DNA of 64,000 nucleotides from Isoetes taiwanensis (lineage: Eukaryota; Streptophyta; Lycopodiopsida; Isoetales; Isoetaceae): assembly GCA_021234155.1 (NCBI GenBank), contig JAJEKV010000002.1:23268942-23332941 (forward strand), in the 5' to 3' direction. A model generated the notes under the pieces. It searched no databases. It was not told where the DNA came from and was given only the letters and a program-made list of their open reading frames with translations. Below are positions 1-10,669 of this stretch, one piece after another (within the stretch, counting starts at the first letter, position 1; each line of letters opens with the position of its first letter). The position numbers were made by a program, and so were the translations under genes.

Positions 1-85
1 GTCCCCCATGTACTTGGTCCCATAAGCCCGGATGGGCTTCCGTGGACGTTAAAATGATTATCTTATCTTATCTTATCTTATCTTA
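1..85 (+). mobile_element. 3' end of a microsatellite-tailed LINE (fragment)
   Basis: The stretch contains the 'ggtccca...ggcttccgtggacgttaaa' type 3' terminus followed by (TCTTA)n. The same terminus with a (TTCTA)n tail recurs at 30848-30925, at 36200-36238 joined to 54508-54550, and inverted at 6471-6827. I infer the very end of a non-LTR retrotransposon whose body lies before the window. Confidence 0.6.
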
Positions 86-1780
86 AGAGATCAAAGCATG
101 ATCAATCATGCTGGTGGAAAGTGATAAATCTTGTTCGATGCATTTAGATGATCTCAGTTGTCTAAATTAGGGTTTGATTCATGACATACTTATGCTAAAA
201 TTTTATAATATAAAGATGAGAAGGAAAAAATTTACCATTCCATAAAAAAACTTAGAGAGGATTTACCCTTCAAAATAATGGCCATAATTTTCAAGAAAGA
301 AAACACTTTTTTTTTTACATTGTGTAACAAAACTTAACTAGTCAAAAGCACGTTGATTACTTTGCATAGCAAATTATAGGATTTGGTGTCGGTGGTGTTT
401 TATAATATAAAATTGAATACGATAATACAATGCAGTTCGAGCTTTTAGGCTTATCCACACATTGAGGAGCTATGTTTTTTTGGCTTATTTTTTAAGTGTG
501 TTCACTTTGTAAGTGTAATTTTTGAATGCTATAGAATTAGGGCATCAAATAGTACAGTTTTTTTGCCTGAATCTTTCAGCAATTGCCAGAATGTAGCATG
601 TCCTCATGGAATACTATGGTGAGAGCATCCAACTATGACAAATGCTAGAGGCAATGAAGCTATTTCCAAAGATATTATCTTGGAATGTGTTTCTTTTATC
701 ACTGTGAATCTAAGCCCAAATCAAAATTTTCGTTATCTCATATGCTTTGATCAGATCATCATCTCCTTCTTTCTCTGTGATTGTAATATAGCTATGTCCT
801 GACTGCTTGTAGGCCTGTTTTTTCATGCTTTCTCATGTTTTTCCCCGTTGTATCCCACGTTTTACTGGTGCGTGCTTCCGGCATCAAACTTCTTCCTCTT
901 AAACACATCTGTGGCGGTCAATCCCTGCTTGTTCTGCCGTTATATTTTCTCGAACTCGTCTTTCTCTGTTTTCCCTTCCGCATGCTTCTTTGCATGCTCC
1001 GCTTCTTGGCATGCATGCTTCTTTGCATGCTCCGCTTCTTTGTCGACCTGTGCTACTCGAATAAAGCATATTGAACGTACACTATTTATTATTAATGCTT
1101 ATGGGTAATAATGGTTAGCCTGCAATGCTCTTTAACTTGTGGTGACGGGTTTAAATTCATGTCTTGACATAGTTTATTTTCTTTTAAGTACATTCGTTTC
1201 TATTTCTTTTCGAATATGTTGTCTTTTCGAGTATATTTGTTTCTATTTTCCTTTTCCTTTTCAATACATTTGTTTCTATTCCTTTGAATATATTTTTCTA
1301 ATGTACCTTGTCTTTTTTGCGCCATGGACATTTGTTACCAACTTAGGATATTGTGTTTTATTGGTTATACGTTTTTTCTATAGTCACGTGATATTTTTCA
1401 CCCACATGTGCTTGACACCATCATATTTGGATATTGTTTCTTACTATTTTTGGTTTATACTCGTTGATACTAGTTGGTTTTTACTATCGAAGCCAACTTA
1501 GGTAGTCTACTTAAGTTGTTATAGTCTATTATATTTATAACACCTCAAACTTGGTTTTGCTCGAAACTTGGTAGCACCTAAGCCTAGTGTTGACTTTTTT
1601 AGCATGTTTAATCTTGATGAATTATTGTCTTTGTTCCCTTTCTTTAATGTATTTCACTCTTCTTTTCTTCCTTTTTAGATCCACCTTGCCTATTGTTCTA
1701 CACCATCTTCCTTTTGTGCCAATACTGACTTGATATCCCTGTCTCATCACTCTAGGCTTTGAAATGAAAGTTGTCTTTTG
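86..1780. other. AT-rich noncoding stretch
   Basis: The open frames here are short and low in complexity (Phe, Cys and Leu rich) and show no recognizable domain. There is a local T-rich repeat around 1180-1310 built on 'ttcgaatatattt'. I see no gene. Confidence 0.5.
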
Positions 1781-1783
1781 ATC

Positions 1784-1826
1784 GGCCGGTTTTCCCTCTC
1801 TAGACGAGTCTCTCACCAAAATACAT
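1784..1826 (+). repeat. Dispersed repeat, copy 1 (GACGAGTCTCTCACCAAAA motif)
   Basis: This segment, including 'ccggttttcc' and 'gacgagtctctcaccaaaat', recurs with a few mismatches at 3903-3945. It is therefore part of a dispersed repeat family, not unique sequence. The type of element is unknown. Confidence 0.6.
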
Positions 1827-2008
1827 GCGATTCGACACCGTTGGATCGCCATTTTGGAGAGAGACGAGGCTATATATAGGCTATATATACGTTGTTGGGC
1901 TCTTTCTCCATTATCGGCATCTTCTCACAACAGCTTTTTGGGTCTTAGTTCCCTCCCTCACCCTAAGTTGTGTACGTTCATGTTTTTTTATTTTGATTTG
2001 TGATTCCA

Positions 2009-2098
2009 TATCGAGTGGCTCGCGTGACCAGCCCCTCTGTATTTGAGAGGTTATGTTAAGATATGATATTATATCGCGTGGCTCGCGTGACCAGCCCC
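2009..2098 (+). repeat. Two copies of a GTGGCTCGCGTGACCAGCCCC motif
   Basis: Two near-identical segments of about 28 bp ('ggctcgcgtgaccagcccct') lie about 62 bp apart, with a third, weaker echo ('ggaccagccccct') near 2129. The function is unknown; they look like local duplications in noncoding DNA. Confidence 0.55.
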
Positions 2099-2805
2099 TT
2101 CTCTTATTGGAGGATTGTGATTTGTCATGGACCAGCCCCCTTGGGAGGCTTCGCCGAGCCGGCGTCATGGCTTCTATTTTTTGAGTTAATTGCTTCTTTT
2201 TATGTTGTTTTTTTCAGCTCATCTCATCCTATGGCGACTTTGTTAAGTCACTTTTCTAATGTCTAATGCATTCTGTTTGTTTTCTTTTCTCGTAAGTTTT
2301 CAGGTGATCATGGCTATTTCTTTCTTTTGTTCGACTCTCCCATAGAGTGTGAGATAAATCGTCCGAATTGCGACCCTATCTCGTGCTTCCTCGATTTTTT
2401 CCTCAATGATATCAACTTTGACGACCCGGGCTTTTTTTTGGGAGCCATCGGGAGAAAGTTTATCATTAGGGTTTTCCTCGAAAACCCGAAAGGGCGGGGT
2501 TTTTCATCTCAGTGATAAACTTTCGCACGTTGCCTCCTATTTGCCTTTCTTACTTTACGTCGTCTTAAGGGACCTGTGTTGTTCCTATGGCAGGTTCCCT
2601 TTATGATTATTAGTGGGTAGTCAGATCGAATTGGTGGACTTCCCTTCCATCCACCTTAGATATTTTTTCACAATGTGTATATGTAGCATAATAACAGGGG
2701 GTTTTCTTTGTGTTTTTGTACGCTTTTCACTAAGGTTTTCCTATGATTTCGTGATGTATTCAAATGGATGTACTAATGCGTACATCTAGAGTGCACCATT
2801 TCTGA

Positions 2806-3003
2806 GCCATTGATTTTAACCTTTTTTTTTTCAATGGTCAACAACCAATGGCTCACAACAAAACCCTTTTTTTGTGCGTGTGGTGCATAATGGGCACATG
2901 AAGGGCCATTGATTTTAGCCTTTTTTTCCAATAGTCAACAACCAATGGCTCACAACAAATGCCCTCTTTTTATGTGTGTGGTGCATAATGGGCACATGAA
3001 GGG
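2806..3003 (+). repeat. Tandem duplication, two units of about 99 bp
   Basis: Copy 1 (2806-2904) and copy 2 (2905-3003) share 'gccattgatttta', 'caacaaccaatggctcacaa' and 'gtgcataatgggcacatg' in the same order, with few mismatches. No coding potential is visible. Confidence 0.85.
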
Positions 3004-3600
3004 CTTGAAGGGTTTCCCCGCCGGCAACACATTTCTTATCATAACTTTTGATCCAGAGCTCTGTTTGAGATGATTTTTATTGCGTTGGAAAGCTCTCTCC
3101 GAGATCTTTTTGATAGTGTATGATATGGATATGTTTGGTTAAGTTATCTATGCTAAAACAGCAATTTTTCGGCCGGGTTTGGTAGGCTTTCACATCCTAC
3201 CAGCTGATTAATACAGGATTGCGCTATTGGATATTGCTTTATGGCTCATTCCGAATGAAGCTTGTAAAAAATTACCATGCATTTTTAGATTTTGAGGCAG
3301 TTATTAAGCAAATTCCAAGGCTTCTAGATCCTTGTGCTAACAAGCAGAAAAGTTTCCCACTTTGGTTTCTCACCACAAGAATCCATGGAGGCCAATGGTT
3401 GCTGTTAAATTCCAGTTGAAAAATGTTTGTGTATGGGTGTTGCAAACTTTATGACTTTCAGAATAATGGGATCAATCTGCTCTATCTTTATGGTAACTTT
3501 TACTTATGTTCTATTTGTTTTATTGTGATCAAATTCAAAAGCTACAGGTGATGAAAGCCTCAAATGAATTCTAGTTTTTTTCTGGTTTGAATTCTAAATT
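3004..3600. other. Noncoding stretch with a small unrecognised ORF
   Basis: Positions 3045-3130 resemble the 'cataacttttgatcc...ttggaaagctc' type of sequence common in plant repeats. A 66-codon + strand frame (3219-3419) is open, but I recognise no family and cannot support it as a gene. Confidence 0.4.
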
Positions 3601-3609
3601 TTTTGTCAC

Positions 3610-3945
3610 ACGGGCGGGGGAGGGGACGTCCCTAAGGCCCCGAAGGGGCCAAATTTTTTTTTTTGCAACACAAACCATTAACATTCAACATATAAAAATT
3701 AAATCCCCCAACACATAACAACCATTGACATTAACAATCAACACATAACTACCATTGACATTAATTAACACAACCATTGGGTCCAACACATTTAAATTAA
3801 AATCTCCCTTAAACCCCCTTTGGTTTGGGTGCATATTCACAGGGGGGGTGACTCCGGGCAGCGAGAGCGTGTGTACACTGTTGTGATGAAAGATATGCCT
3901 CCGACCGGTTTTCCCCCTCCAGACGAGTCTCTCACCAAAATGCCA
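3610..3945 (+). repeat. Dispersed repeat carrying TGGGTGCATATTCACA
   Basis: The segment runs from a GC-rich start ('cacgggcggggg') through 'aaggccccgaaggggcc' and short A-rich repeats of 'accattgacattaa' to 'tgggtgcatattcacaggg' and 'cgagag'. The same landmarks occur in the same orientation at 55975-56060 and inverted at 63415-63560. It behaves like a mobile repeat family; the superfamily is undetermined. Confidence 0.6.
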
Positions 3946-4460
3946 TGTTTTTGCTTATGTGGTACTCTGAGGAAGTCCACCCTTGTTTTTAAGCATACGT
4001 AGATGGCTTCCATATTTAGCATAGATAGGTGCTCTTCAATAATAATATCTGCTCCAGTATCTGTTTGAACAATCTAGTTATGCACAAGCTTTCTCTCTAT
4101 TAGAATTTCTATTGCACGCGCTTCTATATATGCTTTGTGGCCAGATAAAATATGCACTAGGCATAAAGGAGATGCCAACAATGCAATATTATAGAACATA
4201 GCCAATATTGAAGATCGCAGGTAAAAGATCTACATTCCACGAATATCTAATGACAAAAATGAAACATATTCAGGCCGATTTTTTCATATCAAGACCCCGT
4301 TTCCTTTTTATAAGTCTTGCAATGGCCGATTCTAGTCAAATCCAGCCACCTTTAGCAAGAAGCTGGCCGATAATCTGGAATACTGTAATCATATAACACG
4401 TCTTCTTATTTTATGTCATAATATGGGAAGTTGCAAAAGCTTCTATTTTTCTTTTTTTCG

Positions 4461-4594
4461 TGACTCAACAAATTTGCAGATTATGACAGACCTTGTAAAG
4501 TGGAGGAGCTTACTGTATACGATGCATGTGAGTCAAATTTGTGGATTATGACAGACCTTGTAAAGTGGAGGAGCTTACTGTATATTAATGCATG
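4461..4594 (+). repeat. Direct duplication of about 66 bp
   Basis: The segment 'ttatgacagaccttgtaaag' plus 'tggaggagcttactgtata' occurs twice (first copy from 4461, second from about 4528) with almost no change. It is a recent local duplication in noncoding DNA. Confidence 0.85.
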
Positions 4595-4599
4595 CATGG

Positions 4600-6015
4600 G
4601 TTATCGCAGGCAGCTCAATTGGGGTGAAAGATATCAATGAAAGGTCCTAGAGTCTACGATGCAACGTATAAATTCTTGTAAGTACTCAAGTCCCTCATGA
4701 GCTTATTGTAGGATTTAAGTACTACGTAACTGCTCATTTGGAGCACAATCCACATTGCCACATTCAAAATAATGCCTATCAACTGAAAATTTTGTTATTA
4801 TCTTGCTCTACTTTTTAGATGCGACTAAGATATCTCTTAGCTCAACAAATTTGTAACTTATGGCAGTCCCAGTAAGGACTAAGGGAGCGGTTCAGATGTT
4901 TTAGTGTTCAAATTCTTTTGTAAAACTTTGCATTAAAAAATAATATTGTTAGAGCCAATTTGGATGTAGATTATCCTACTGAATCCTACGGTTTCCTTGG
5001 AAATTCTAGGCATCAGTTCAGGAGCTACTAATCCTCCACTTCCTTTGGAAAATAGTTCATCCAACATAATGACATGTTGATATTCATTATTTGGAGTTAT
5101 CCTTTAGCTTCAATGCTAACAAAAAACTTCTAATAGTTACTTTGAGACGTCTCTAAAGCTCTCCAGATCTGCCTTTAGATCCAGCATGCCACGTTTATTG
5201 TAGTAGTTTGTCTTATTATGGCAATAATTTCGAAGCCATTTTTTGCTTTAGCTTCTGTTTTTTCATTCCTCTGCGATGCGTTTATTACCGTTTTTGTTAT
5301 TACTAGATTTCTTAAAACGCCAGAGCTTTTTTGCCCATCAGTGGGTTTTCTACTTTTGGTTTGATAATTATTTATGAGTTTGGTAGGTCTATTGAAAATA
5401 AAACTGCGGTAAACCTCGAGATGATCAACTTCCGTTTTGCAGCTGATGTAGATAGATGGTTAGGATAAGTTAGTTTCTAAGGATTTTTTTTTCCTTGAAA
5501 AAAAAAAACGTGAATAAGTCTATAACTGTAGCAATTGTGGCATTTCCAGGTGCATTCTTGGGCCATTCATGATTGTAGATGATGGCATCTCCATTTCAAG
5601 AACAGGCATCCTGCTATATGAAGAACGTTTTAGGTGTTTCATCTTTTCCACTTGATGTGGTTGCGTCGAGATCGATTCCAATGTTACCTTATAGGTGGAT
5701 CTTTCAATTTTTGTTCGTATGGAGCACTGGTTTTGTCCCCCCCTCCCCTTTGTGGTCAAGTTTTTGTGGACTGCACCCCCAGGGCCCGTGCCTGCCCTTC
5801 CAAATTATTTGGGTAGGAACAGCTTGGCAAAACTTCCATCCATCTTTTTTGCATTAATATTCCACTTATTGACTTCATTTCCCCTTTAAAATGCTCATGT
5901 CCCTGTTATTTTTCAAATTTTCGGCCCCTTTATACTCCCTTTTATCTTGGGTTGTTCATATGGTCTAGACCATCACTTACCATGGCATATGGAGTTATAA
6001 TTTGGATTCCAATCT
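4600..6015. other. Noncoding stretch
   Basis: There are only short open frames without recognizable domains. Overlapping frames at 5520-5890 on both strands look incidental. I see no gene or RNA. Confidence 0.45.
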
Positions 6016-7170
6016 TAGGGTCAATTTCCACTGGCGGTTAAGTTAGGTTAAATGTGGCAAATAATGGAAACTTGCTTTTACACTAACACTTAAGTTATTA
6101 CTAGTTAAGTTAGGATTTGGTTAAATTTTAACTATGGTTAACTTAACAAGGTCACTTTCATACTGACAATAGTTAAGTTTAATTAAAACTTTAACTGGCC
6201 CCCTTATTTTAAACTAGAAGTTAAGTGATCTAGGAGAGGTATACTTAACTCAGTTAAGCACTAACTTAACATAACTATTTAGTGAGAAAGGTTAACAATA
6301 TAATTTGGTTAATTATGTTTTATATAAAAAATGCATATTTCTTGTTGCCGCTTTCAGCATCTAGGAAAATCCATTTTTATAATATTATGTGTATAGTCAT
6401 ATTTTATTCTATAGCTCGTTCAATAATCGATCGCCATTTTCATGATGGAAGGACTCCTCATTTCTAACAAATTAGTTGCATAGAATAGAATAGTTTTTTT
6501 AACGTCCACGAAGACCAATAGGTCATGGGACCCATACAATGGGCTAGTACAATCATTACTACTAGGATTAAAAAACCCCTGCCTCGAAAGATTTTCAAGG
6601 GAAAAACCTTTGCAGTAATGATGATACTAGACAAGAGGAGATAATGACTACTGAGGGCTCAGTAATTGCAGACGTTTATCTAGAACCTCAAGTATGTATA
6701 ATGCCAAGTCATGCATAGCCGAACTATCTCAAAAGCAGGGCAACTCAGAAAAGTATGGCTTTCATCTTCAATAACCTGTAACTGGCAAAGTCTAGCACTA
6801 CATTTGTATTAACCTTAGGTGCGTATTACTTTTTTATTACTGTGCACTGTTGGTAGTTGGCATCTTTTTTTTTCCAATAGAACTCTCCTTAACTTAACAT
6901 AAATTCTTAACTGGCAGTGTGAAACAAGCATAGTTAATGCTAAACTAACCTAGCAATTTAACTACTAGTATGAATCATCAACACAAGCTTTAAGTCAATT
7001 TTTTATTTCTAACTTAATGGGCATAATGGAAATACAATTTTTCATGCATCGTTAAGTTAGTTCCAATTTAACCACCTCAATGAAAAACTAGAAGCTTTTT
7101 CTAGTTAGGTTAAGAGATAACTAAGTAGTTAAGCTAACTTAACTTAATGGCGAGTAAAAAATGATCCTTA
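6016..7170. mobile_element. Candidate hAT-like nonautonomous element split by a LINE fragment
   Basis: The left end reads TAGGGTCAATTTCCACTGG and the inverted right end reads TAAGGATCATTTTTTACTCG. Both are followed by arrays of TTAAGTTAG-like motifs, which fill 6030-6270 and, inverted, 6890-7150. This is the usual layout of a TIR element with subterminal repeats. A LINE 3' fragment (6471-6827) sits between the arms. No clean 8-bp TSD is visible (TCCAATCT against TACATCCT), so the class is tentative. Confidence 0.5.
6471..6827 (-). mobile_element. LINE 3' end, 5'-truncated copy, (TTCTA)n tail
   Basis: The reverse complement closely matches 35890-36238: the end of ORF2 (a Cys/His segment, then '...LSPQ'-like), the 3' untranslated region with 'tttttcccttgaaaa' and 'cgaggcagg', and the terminus 'ggtcttcgtggacgtt' followed by a TTCTA-repeat tail at 6479-6491. 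It is a dead-on-arrival insertion inside the TTAAGTTAG-rich element. Confidence 0.8.
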
Positions 7171-7355
7171 TACATCCTTATTCAATGTTTCTTATGGACA
7201 ATTTTCTCTTTTTAATAAAAAAAAAAAGCCTGCCTCCTTCCGTAGGTTAAGTGTGCGTTTCCAGCTCTTGCTTTATTGTGCAACATACGTCAAGTATCTA
7301 TCTGTAACAACAAGGTCGGTAGGGCCATGTTGCTACAGGCCCACCTACACCTATT

Positions 7356-7850
7356 TTACCTTATTGTTTGCACCCTGTGTTTCAGCTCCCTAATCATATC
7401 ACTGATATTGTATCTTATTCCAGAGAAGTTTTCCCTTTGTAAGACGTTCAGGACACTTGTCATTAAGTCCTTCCTGCCAAACCCATTCTTGTGAAATGCA
7501 TCTATGAGGTCAGCTAAATCTTCGGCTGCTTTATCACTGTCTGAATGTGCATATATATAAGGCATTACTTGTGAGATAATCACCTTGGATGCCTGATTGT
7601 ATGGTCTGCAACTATCCGCACGTATAAACTTGTTGATCTTAAAAGGTAGTTTTTTCCTTTTGTCATACCTGGTCAATTTAAACAGTCCTCTGTTGTGATC
7701 CACACTTCAATTGTTACATTTAGGAAGTCGCATTTACTTCCTATTTTACTTTGGTCCTCATGCTGCTTGCGATATGTGGTCTCATCCTTAATTCCTAAAT
7801 ATTTCATATTATATATGTTGATCTCAGATTGAGGAGTAAGAAATTCCTTG
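7356..7850 (-). pseudogene. Reverse-transcriptase remnant, Penelope-like candidate
   Basis: Read on the - strand, an upstream frame (about 7850-7710) contains KYLGI and CDFLNVTI. After a one-base frameshift near 7702, a 115-codon frame continues with LPFKINKFIRADSCRP, KVIISQ and a stretch ending FHKNGFGRKDL. The order FLxVTI, then an 'S-x-x-P' block, then a '...x-GF' block resembles the end of the RT domain in Penelope-like elements and related polymerases. The frameshift and the lack of upstream palm motifs show a broken 3' fragment. It could be a remnant of another RT class; family assignment needs a profile search. Confidence 0.35.
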
Positions 7851-7939
7851 TAACAAACTCGACTACCGGCGTTTAGGTCCCTATCGGATCGTTCCTTGTA
7901 ACAAACTCGACTACCGGCGTTTAGGTCCCTATCGGATCA
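7844..7939 (+). repeat. Perfect 48-bp tandem duplication
   Basis: The 48 bases from 7844 to 7891 are repeated without visible change from 7892 to 7939 ('ttccttgtaacaaactcgac...'). The second copy is in frame with the integrase/chromodomain remnant that follows. The duplication marks the junction between the RT remnant and the gypsy remnant. Confidence 0.9.
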
Positions 7940-8243
7940 TTGAACGAGTTGGTGATGGTGCTTTCCGTCTGGAGCTTCCACCTCCGCCACCAGTCGAGAT
8001 GGATGATCATGAGGATTTTGAAGTTCGAGAAATTTTAAACTCCAAATTTCTATGACGTCTTTATTATTTGGTCAATTGGGAAGGTTACTCACCAAGTGAT
8101 AGAACTTGGGAGCCTGCTGCGAATCTGACTAATGCTCTTGATAAAGTTGCCGAGTTTCTCGACGTTACCCAGATAAGCCAAGTTTGAGTACTCCAGCTCC
8201 AGCTTCGAGGACTCGTCGCCGTCATAGGAGGGGGATGGTGTGA
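7896..8243 (+). pseudogene. Ty3/gypsy chromovirus integrase C-terminus with chromodomain (broken)
   Basis: The frame begins KLDYRRLGPYRI and continues GDGAFRLELP, the usual tether before a chromovirus chromodomain. The chromodomain follows: FEVREIL, then YYLVNWEGY, then RTWEPAANL. Chromodomains of this family help target integration to heterochromatin. An in-frame TGA lies just before the YLVNWEGY block, in the position of an Arg-like codon. A one-base frameshift after EFLD moves the tail (RYPDKPSLSTPAP...) into another frame, which ends at a TGA overlapping the presumed LTR start. Only this 3' tip of the pol gene is present, so the copy is defective. Confidence 0.75.
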
Positions 8244-8837
8244 CGACCATACGGGTATTTGTATCATACGAGCATTATACTCATATATGGTCGTCACACA
8301 AACGCAAAAGTGTAGTTGCAAAGAGCAAGGTTTGCACTCGCAACCTTCTAGTTGGGAGTCGAGCATCTTTGCCAAGTGCGCTACCAATACTTATGGAAGA
8401 CATTTTGTCACGTCTTCCTCATATGCAGGGCTGTTTCCAGGGGGTTCTAGAACATTCTAGAACCTATATATATGCACGACACTTGGCGTGATCTCACCCA
8501 TTGGAGTGGCACGATCCTGACCGTTGACCTAGATATATCAGGAGGCACCTCCTTCTTACCGAACCATTCTGGTTCGATGCCAGTCTTGAGCCTTCCAAGC
8601 ATCTGTCTCGTGTTCCTGCTTGCCTTCGGCCATTGTACTATTTATTCTTGTTCATATATCAGATTCTTTGCCGATCTTGGCATATTTCTTCCATATTTCT
8701 CGCGTATTTCCCACGTATTTTCCTTGTTCTCGCGTAGGTTCACAGCTCCTTACGTTTTTTGGACAACCCCAACTGTCCTTATATAGGCCATCAGCTGCCC
8801 ACACCTGCCATTCTGACCCAATAGGTGTCAATACACA
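8239..8837 (+). mobile_element. Probable 3' LTR of the gypsy remnant (right boundary uncertain)
   Basis: A purine-rich tract (AGGAGGGGGA) directly precedes TGTGACGACCAT, which is a plausible polypurine tract and TG LTR start abutting the pol stop codon. The first 12 bases form an inverted repeat with 8287-8298 (ATGGTCGTCACA). TATA-like stretches occur near 8465 and 8773. The right end (a CA near 8837) is a guess because no second LTR exists in the window for comparison. Confidence 0.45.
8325..8395 (-). other. tRNA-like pol III A/B box segment
   Basis: On the - strand, TGGTAGCGCACTTGG resembles an A box and GGTTGCGAGTGCAAACC a B box, spaced as in a tRNA, with CTCCCAA in the position of an anticodon loop (CCC, Gly-like). 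The acceptor stem does not pair convincingly. It is therefore a tRNA-derived remnant or SINE head inside the presumed LTR, not a working tRNA. Confidence 0.4.
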
Positions 8838-9165
8838 AATTCCATCTTAATCTTTCTCCTGATTCTTTCATGAAGGATATAACATTAGAGATTGATGTAT
8901 CATGCCACAAATCTGGCCACCTTTCATTATCTTCTTTAGCAGTCCGTCATTTTCGTTAAGACATTCGCTCCCTAGTGCTGCCCCTTTTAATTATGTCGAA
9001 ATACCTTCATGGCAGTGCCATATCAGTATTTGTTCTCATTCATGTGTCAGGTAAAAAATGCTCATCAAGTGTCAACTTTTGTGATCTAGGAAAAATCCCT
9101 CCTGGCTTCCCCGATGATGACATTTGTCCTTTTCAACGTCCCTGATGATTCTTGTCGAAGATGCC

Positions 9166-9173
9166 TATAAATA
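9166..9173 (+). promoter_or_regulatory. TATA-like box ahead of the 9.2-kb ORF region
   Basis: The sequence 'cctataaatatg' lies 20-80 bp upstream of the first ATGs of the following open region. This spacing would suit a core promoter. No other promoter element is evident. Confidence 0.3.
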
Positions 9174-9188
9174 TGTTCTTGAAGATAG

Positions 9189-10217
9189 ATGCAAACCCTA
9201 TTCCTTCAAGCACCCTTCTGTTTCGGCCATCGCCTCAAGCTCCCCATGGCCGCCTCTACTTCCTTAAACACTCTGCATGCAATCACACAAATGGATGATG
9301 ATGCCTTCACTACGGTCAATTTTTCCACATTCTTACGCATTTGCAAGGGATCAATTGGGCGGTTGCAGTGTGGGCTGATCTTGCCTTATTTGTCGATAAA
9401 GGACTCTCCACTCCAAATCTGGTGCAACTCTGGCAGTTTGTGGCACAGATGGTCAGCATCGATGCGGGCCACCAGACACTTGTGGATGGCATCGGGATCA
9501 CCCTCAATCAAGCGCTTCTTTCTCAGGTATTTCATCTACGGGAACAAGCTTTTGGGCTGGTCAGATTTGCAAGATTATAATGTTACTGCTTATGTGAAAG
9601 TTCCTTATTCCGCCATTTCCACCAAACTGGCAAATTTTGCTAAGCCGTATGAATCTTCTGTCAAATCCTTATGGCGAAAATTCTTTGGCCGCTCCGTAAA
9701 AAATACGCACATCAACATGTATTTTTTTAACACAGCCATTGTGTCTCTACACTCAGACGATTCCATTGATTAGCCTCAGCTTATGCTTCAGCGAGTACTT
9801 GAAGAACTTGATCGGTTTCGAAAAACAGCAGGCTCCAATGCTAGTTTGGCTATGGATGCTCATTTCCAGGCCATGATAGCACATTGCCTCCCTGCTCCAA
9901 GCACGTTCTCCACATATCAATCTCCTGCACGGTCTCCACGTCCCATGCCTCCAGCCGGGCCCCTTCCAAAATCACGGCTATCAGGGAACTTAAAGAAGAA
10001 TCATCACAACCCACGCAGCCGCAAATTCCTTGGGAAGAAGTATGAAAGTTCCCTCCTCCCAAAACTTCTCCGATCATCGCCATTTCTTCCTCACATCATT
10101 CTGACAAGGATAGCCCATCTAAACCTCAACAGCTCTCGTGGATTCACTCGTCATGCTGCCCCATCGCCTCCCTCCCCCCCTCCCCCCTCCCTTCCCCCCA
10201 TGGTTGTCTTTTGCTAA
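9189..10217 (+). pseudogene. Degenerate coding-like region, unrecognised
   Basis: Three overlapping + strand frames look coding in turn: 9189-9773 (with MAASTSLNTLHA near its start at 9246), 9341-9580 (with INWAVAVWADLALFVD) and 9783-10217 (MLQRVLEELDRF..., then a Ser/Pro-rich tail with a Pro run near 10170). The best protein-like text switches frame near 9340 and again near 9540, so I read this as one old ORF with at least two frameshifts. I do not recognise a domain. A gag-like retroelement protein or a captured host gene are both possible. It lies just after the presumed gypsy LTR. Confidence 0.35.
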
Positions 10218-10669
10218 TAAAGATTCAAGTAGAGCCATACTATATTATGGAGCTTTCATTTCACATTCATCTGCACTTTCGAAGAAAATGTAAAGCATGG
10301 CATGACAAAGCTAGAAGATTATGAACTTCACAAATTATTGTGCTGAGTAAGTTTAATACTTCCGATTGTGTTTTATGAAGGATATGTTGTGATTATTGTG
10401 ATAAGGCTCAATTTAAAAAATTCACACACATGCTTCTAATTGGTCTAATTGTGAAGATCAAAACTGATGGTTGTCAGGTAAGTAGGTCTTGAAAACATTC
10501 TCAGTTGTTCTGTGCCACAGTCTTGTTTACCTAGTGCTGTAACCTCTGCCACATGAATTGGGAACTGACACAAATCTCTATGCCCTGGTGTTTGGAAAAT
10601 CCATACTAAAAAATTGACGTGTTATGCAACAAATGAAAGGTCTCAATAATGTGCTTAAGACTATACAAC
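10218..10669. other. Noncoding stretch
   Basis: No open frame of note and no recognizable repeat boundary. Base composition becomes steadily more AT-rich toward the foldback element at 10670. Confidence 0.4.

Noticed and set aside
8325-8395. Functional tRNA-Gly gene
   Set aside because: A and B boxes are present but the acceptor and D stems do not pair, so it was kept only as a tRNA-derived remnant.
10160-10200. Proline-run protein end
   Set aside because: The C/T-rich tract (cctccctccccccctccccc) looks like a simple repeat; the coding call there is only weak.
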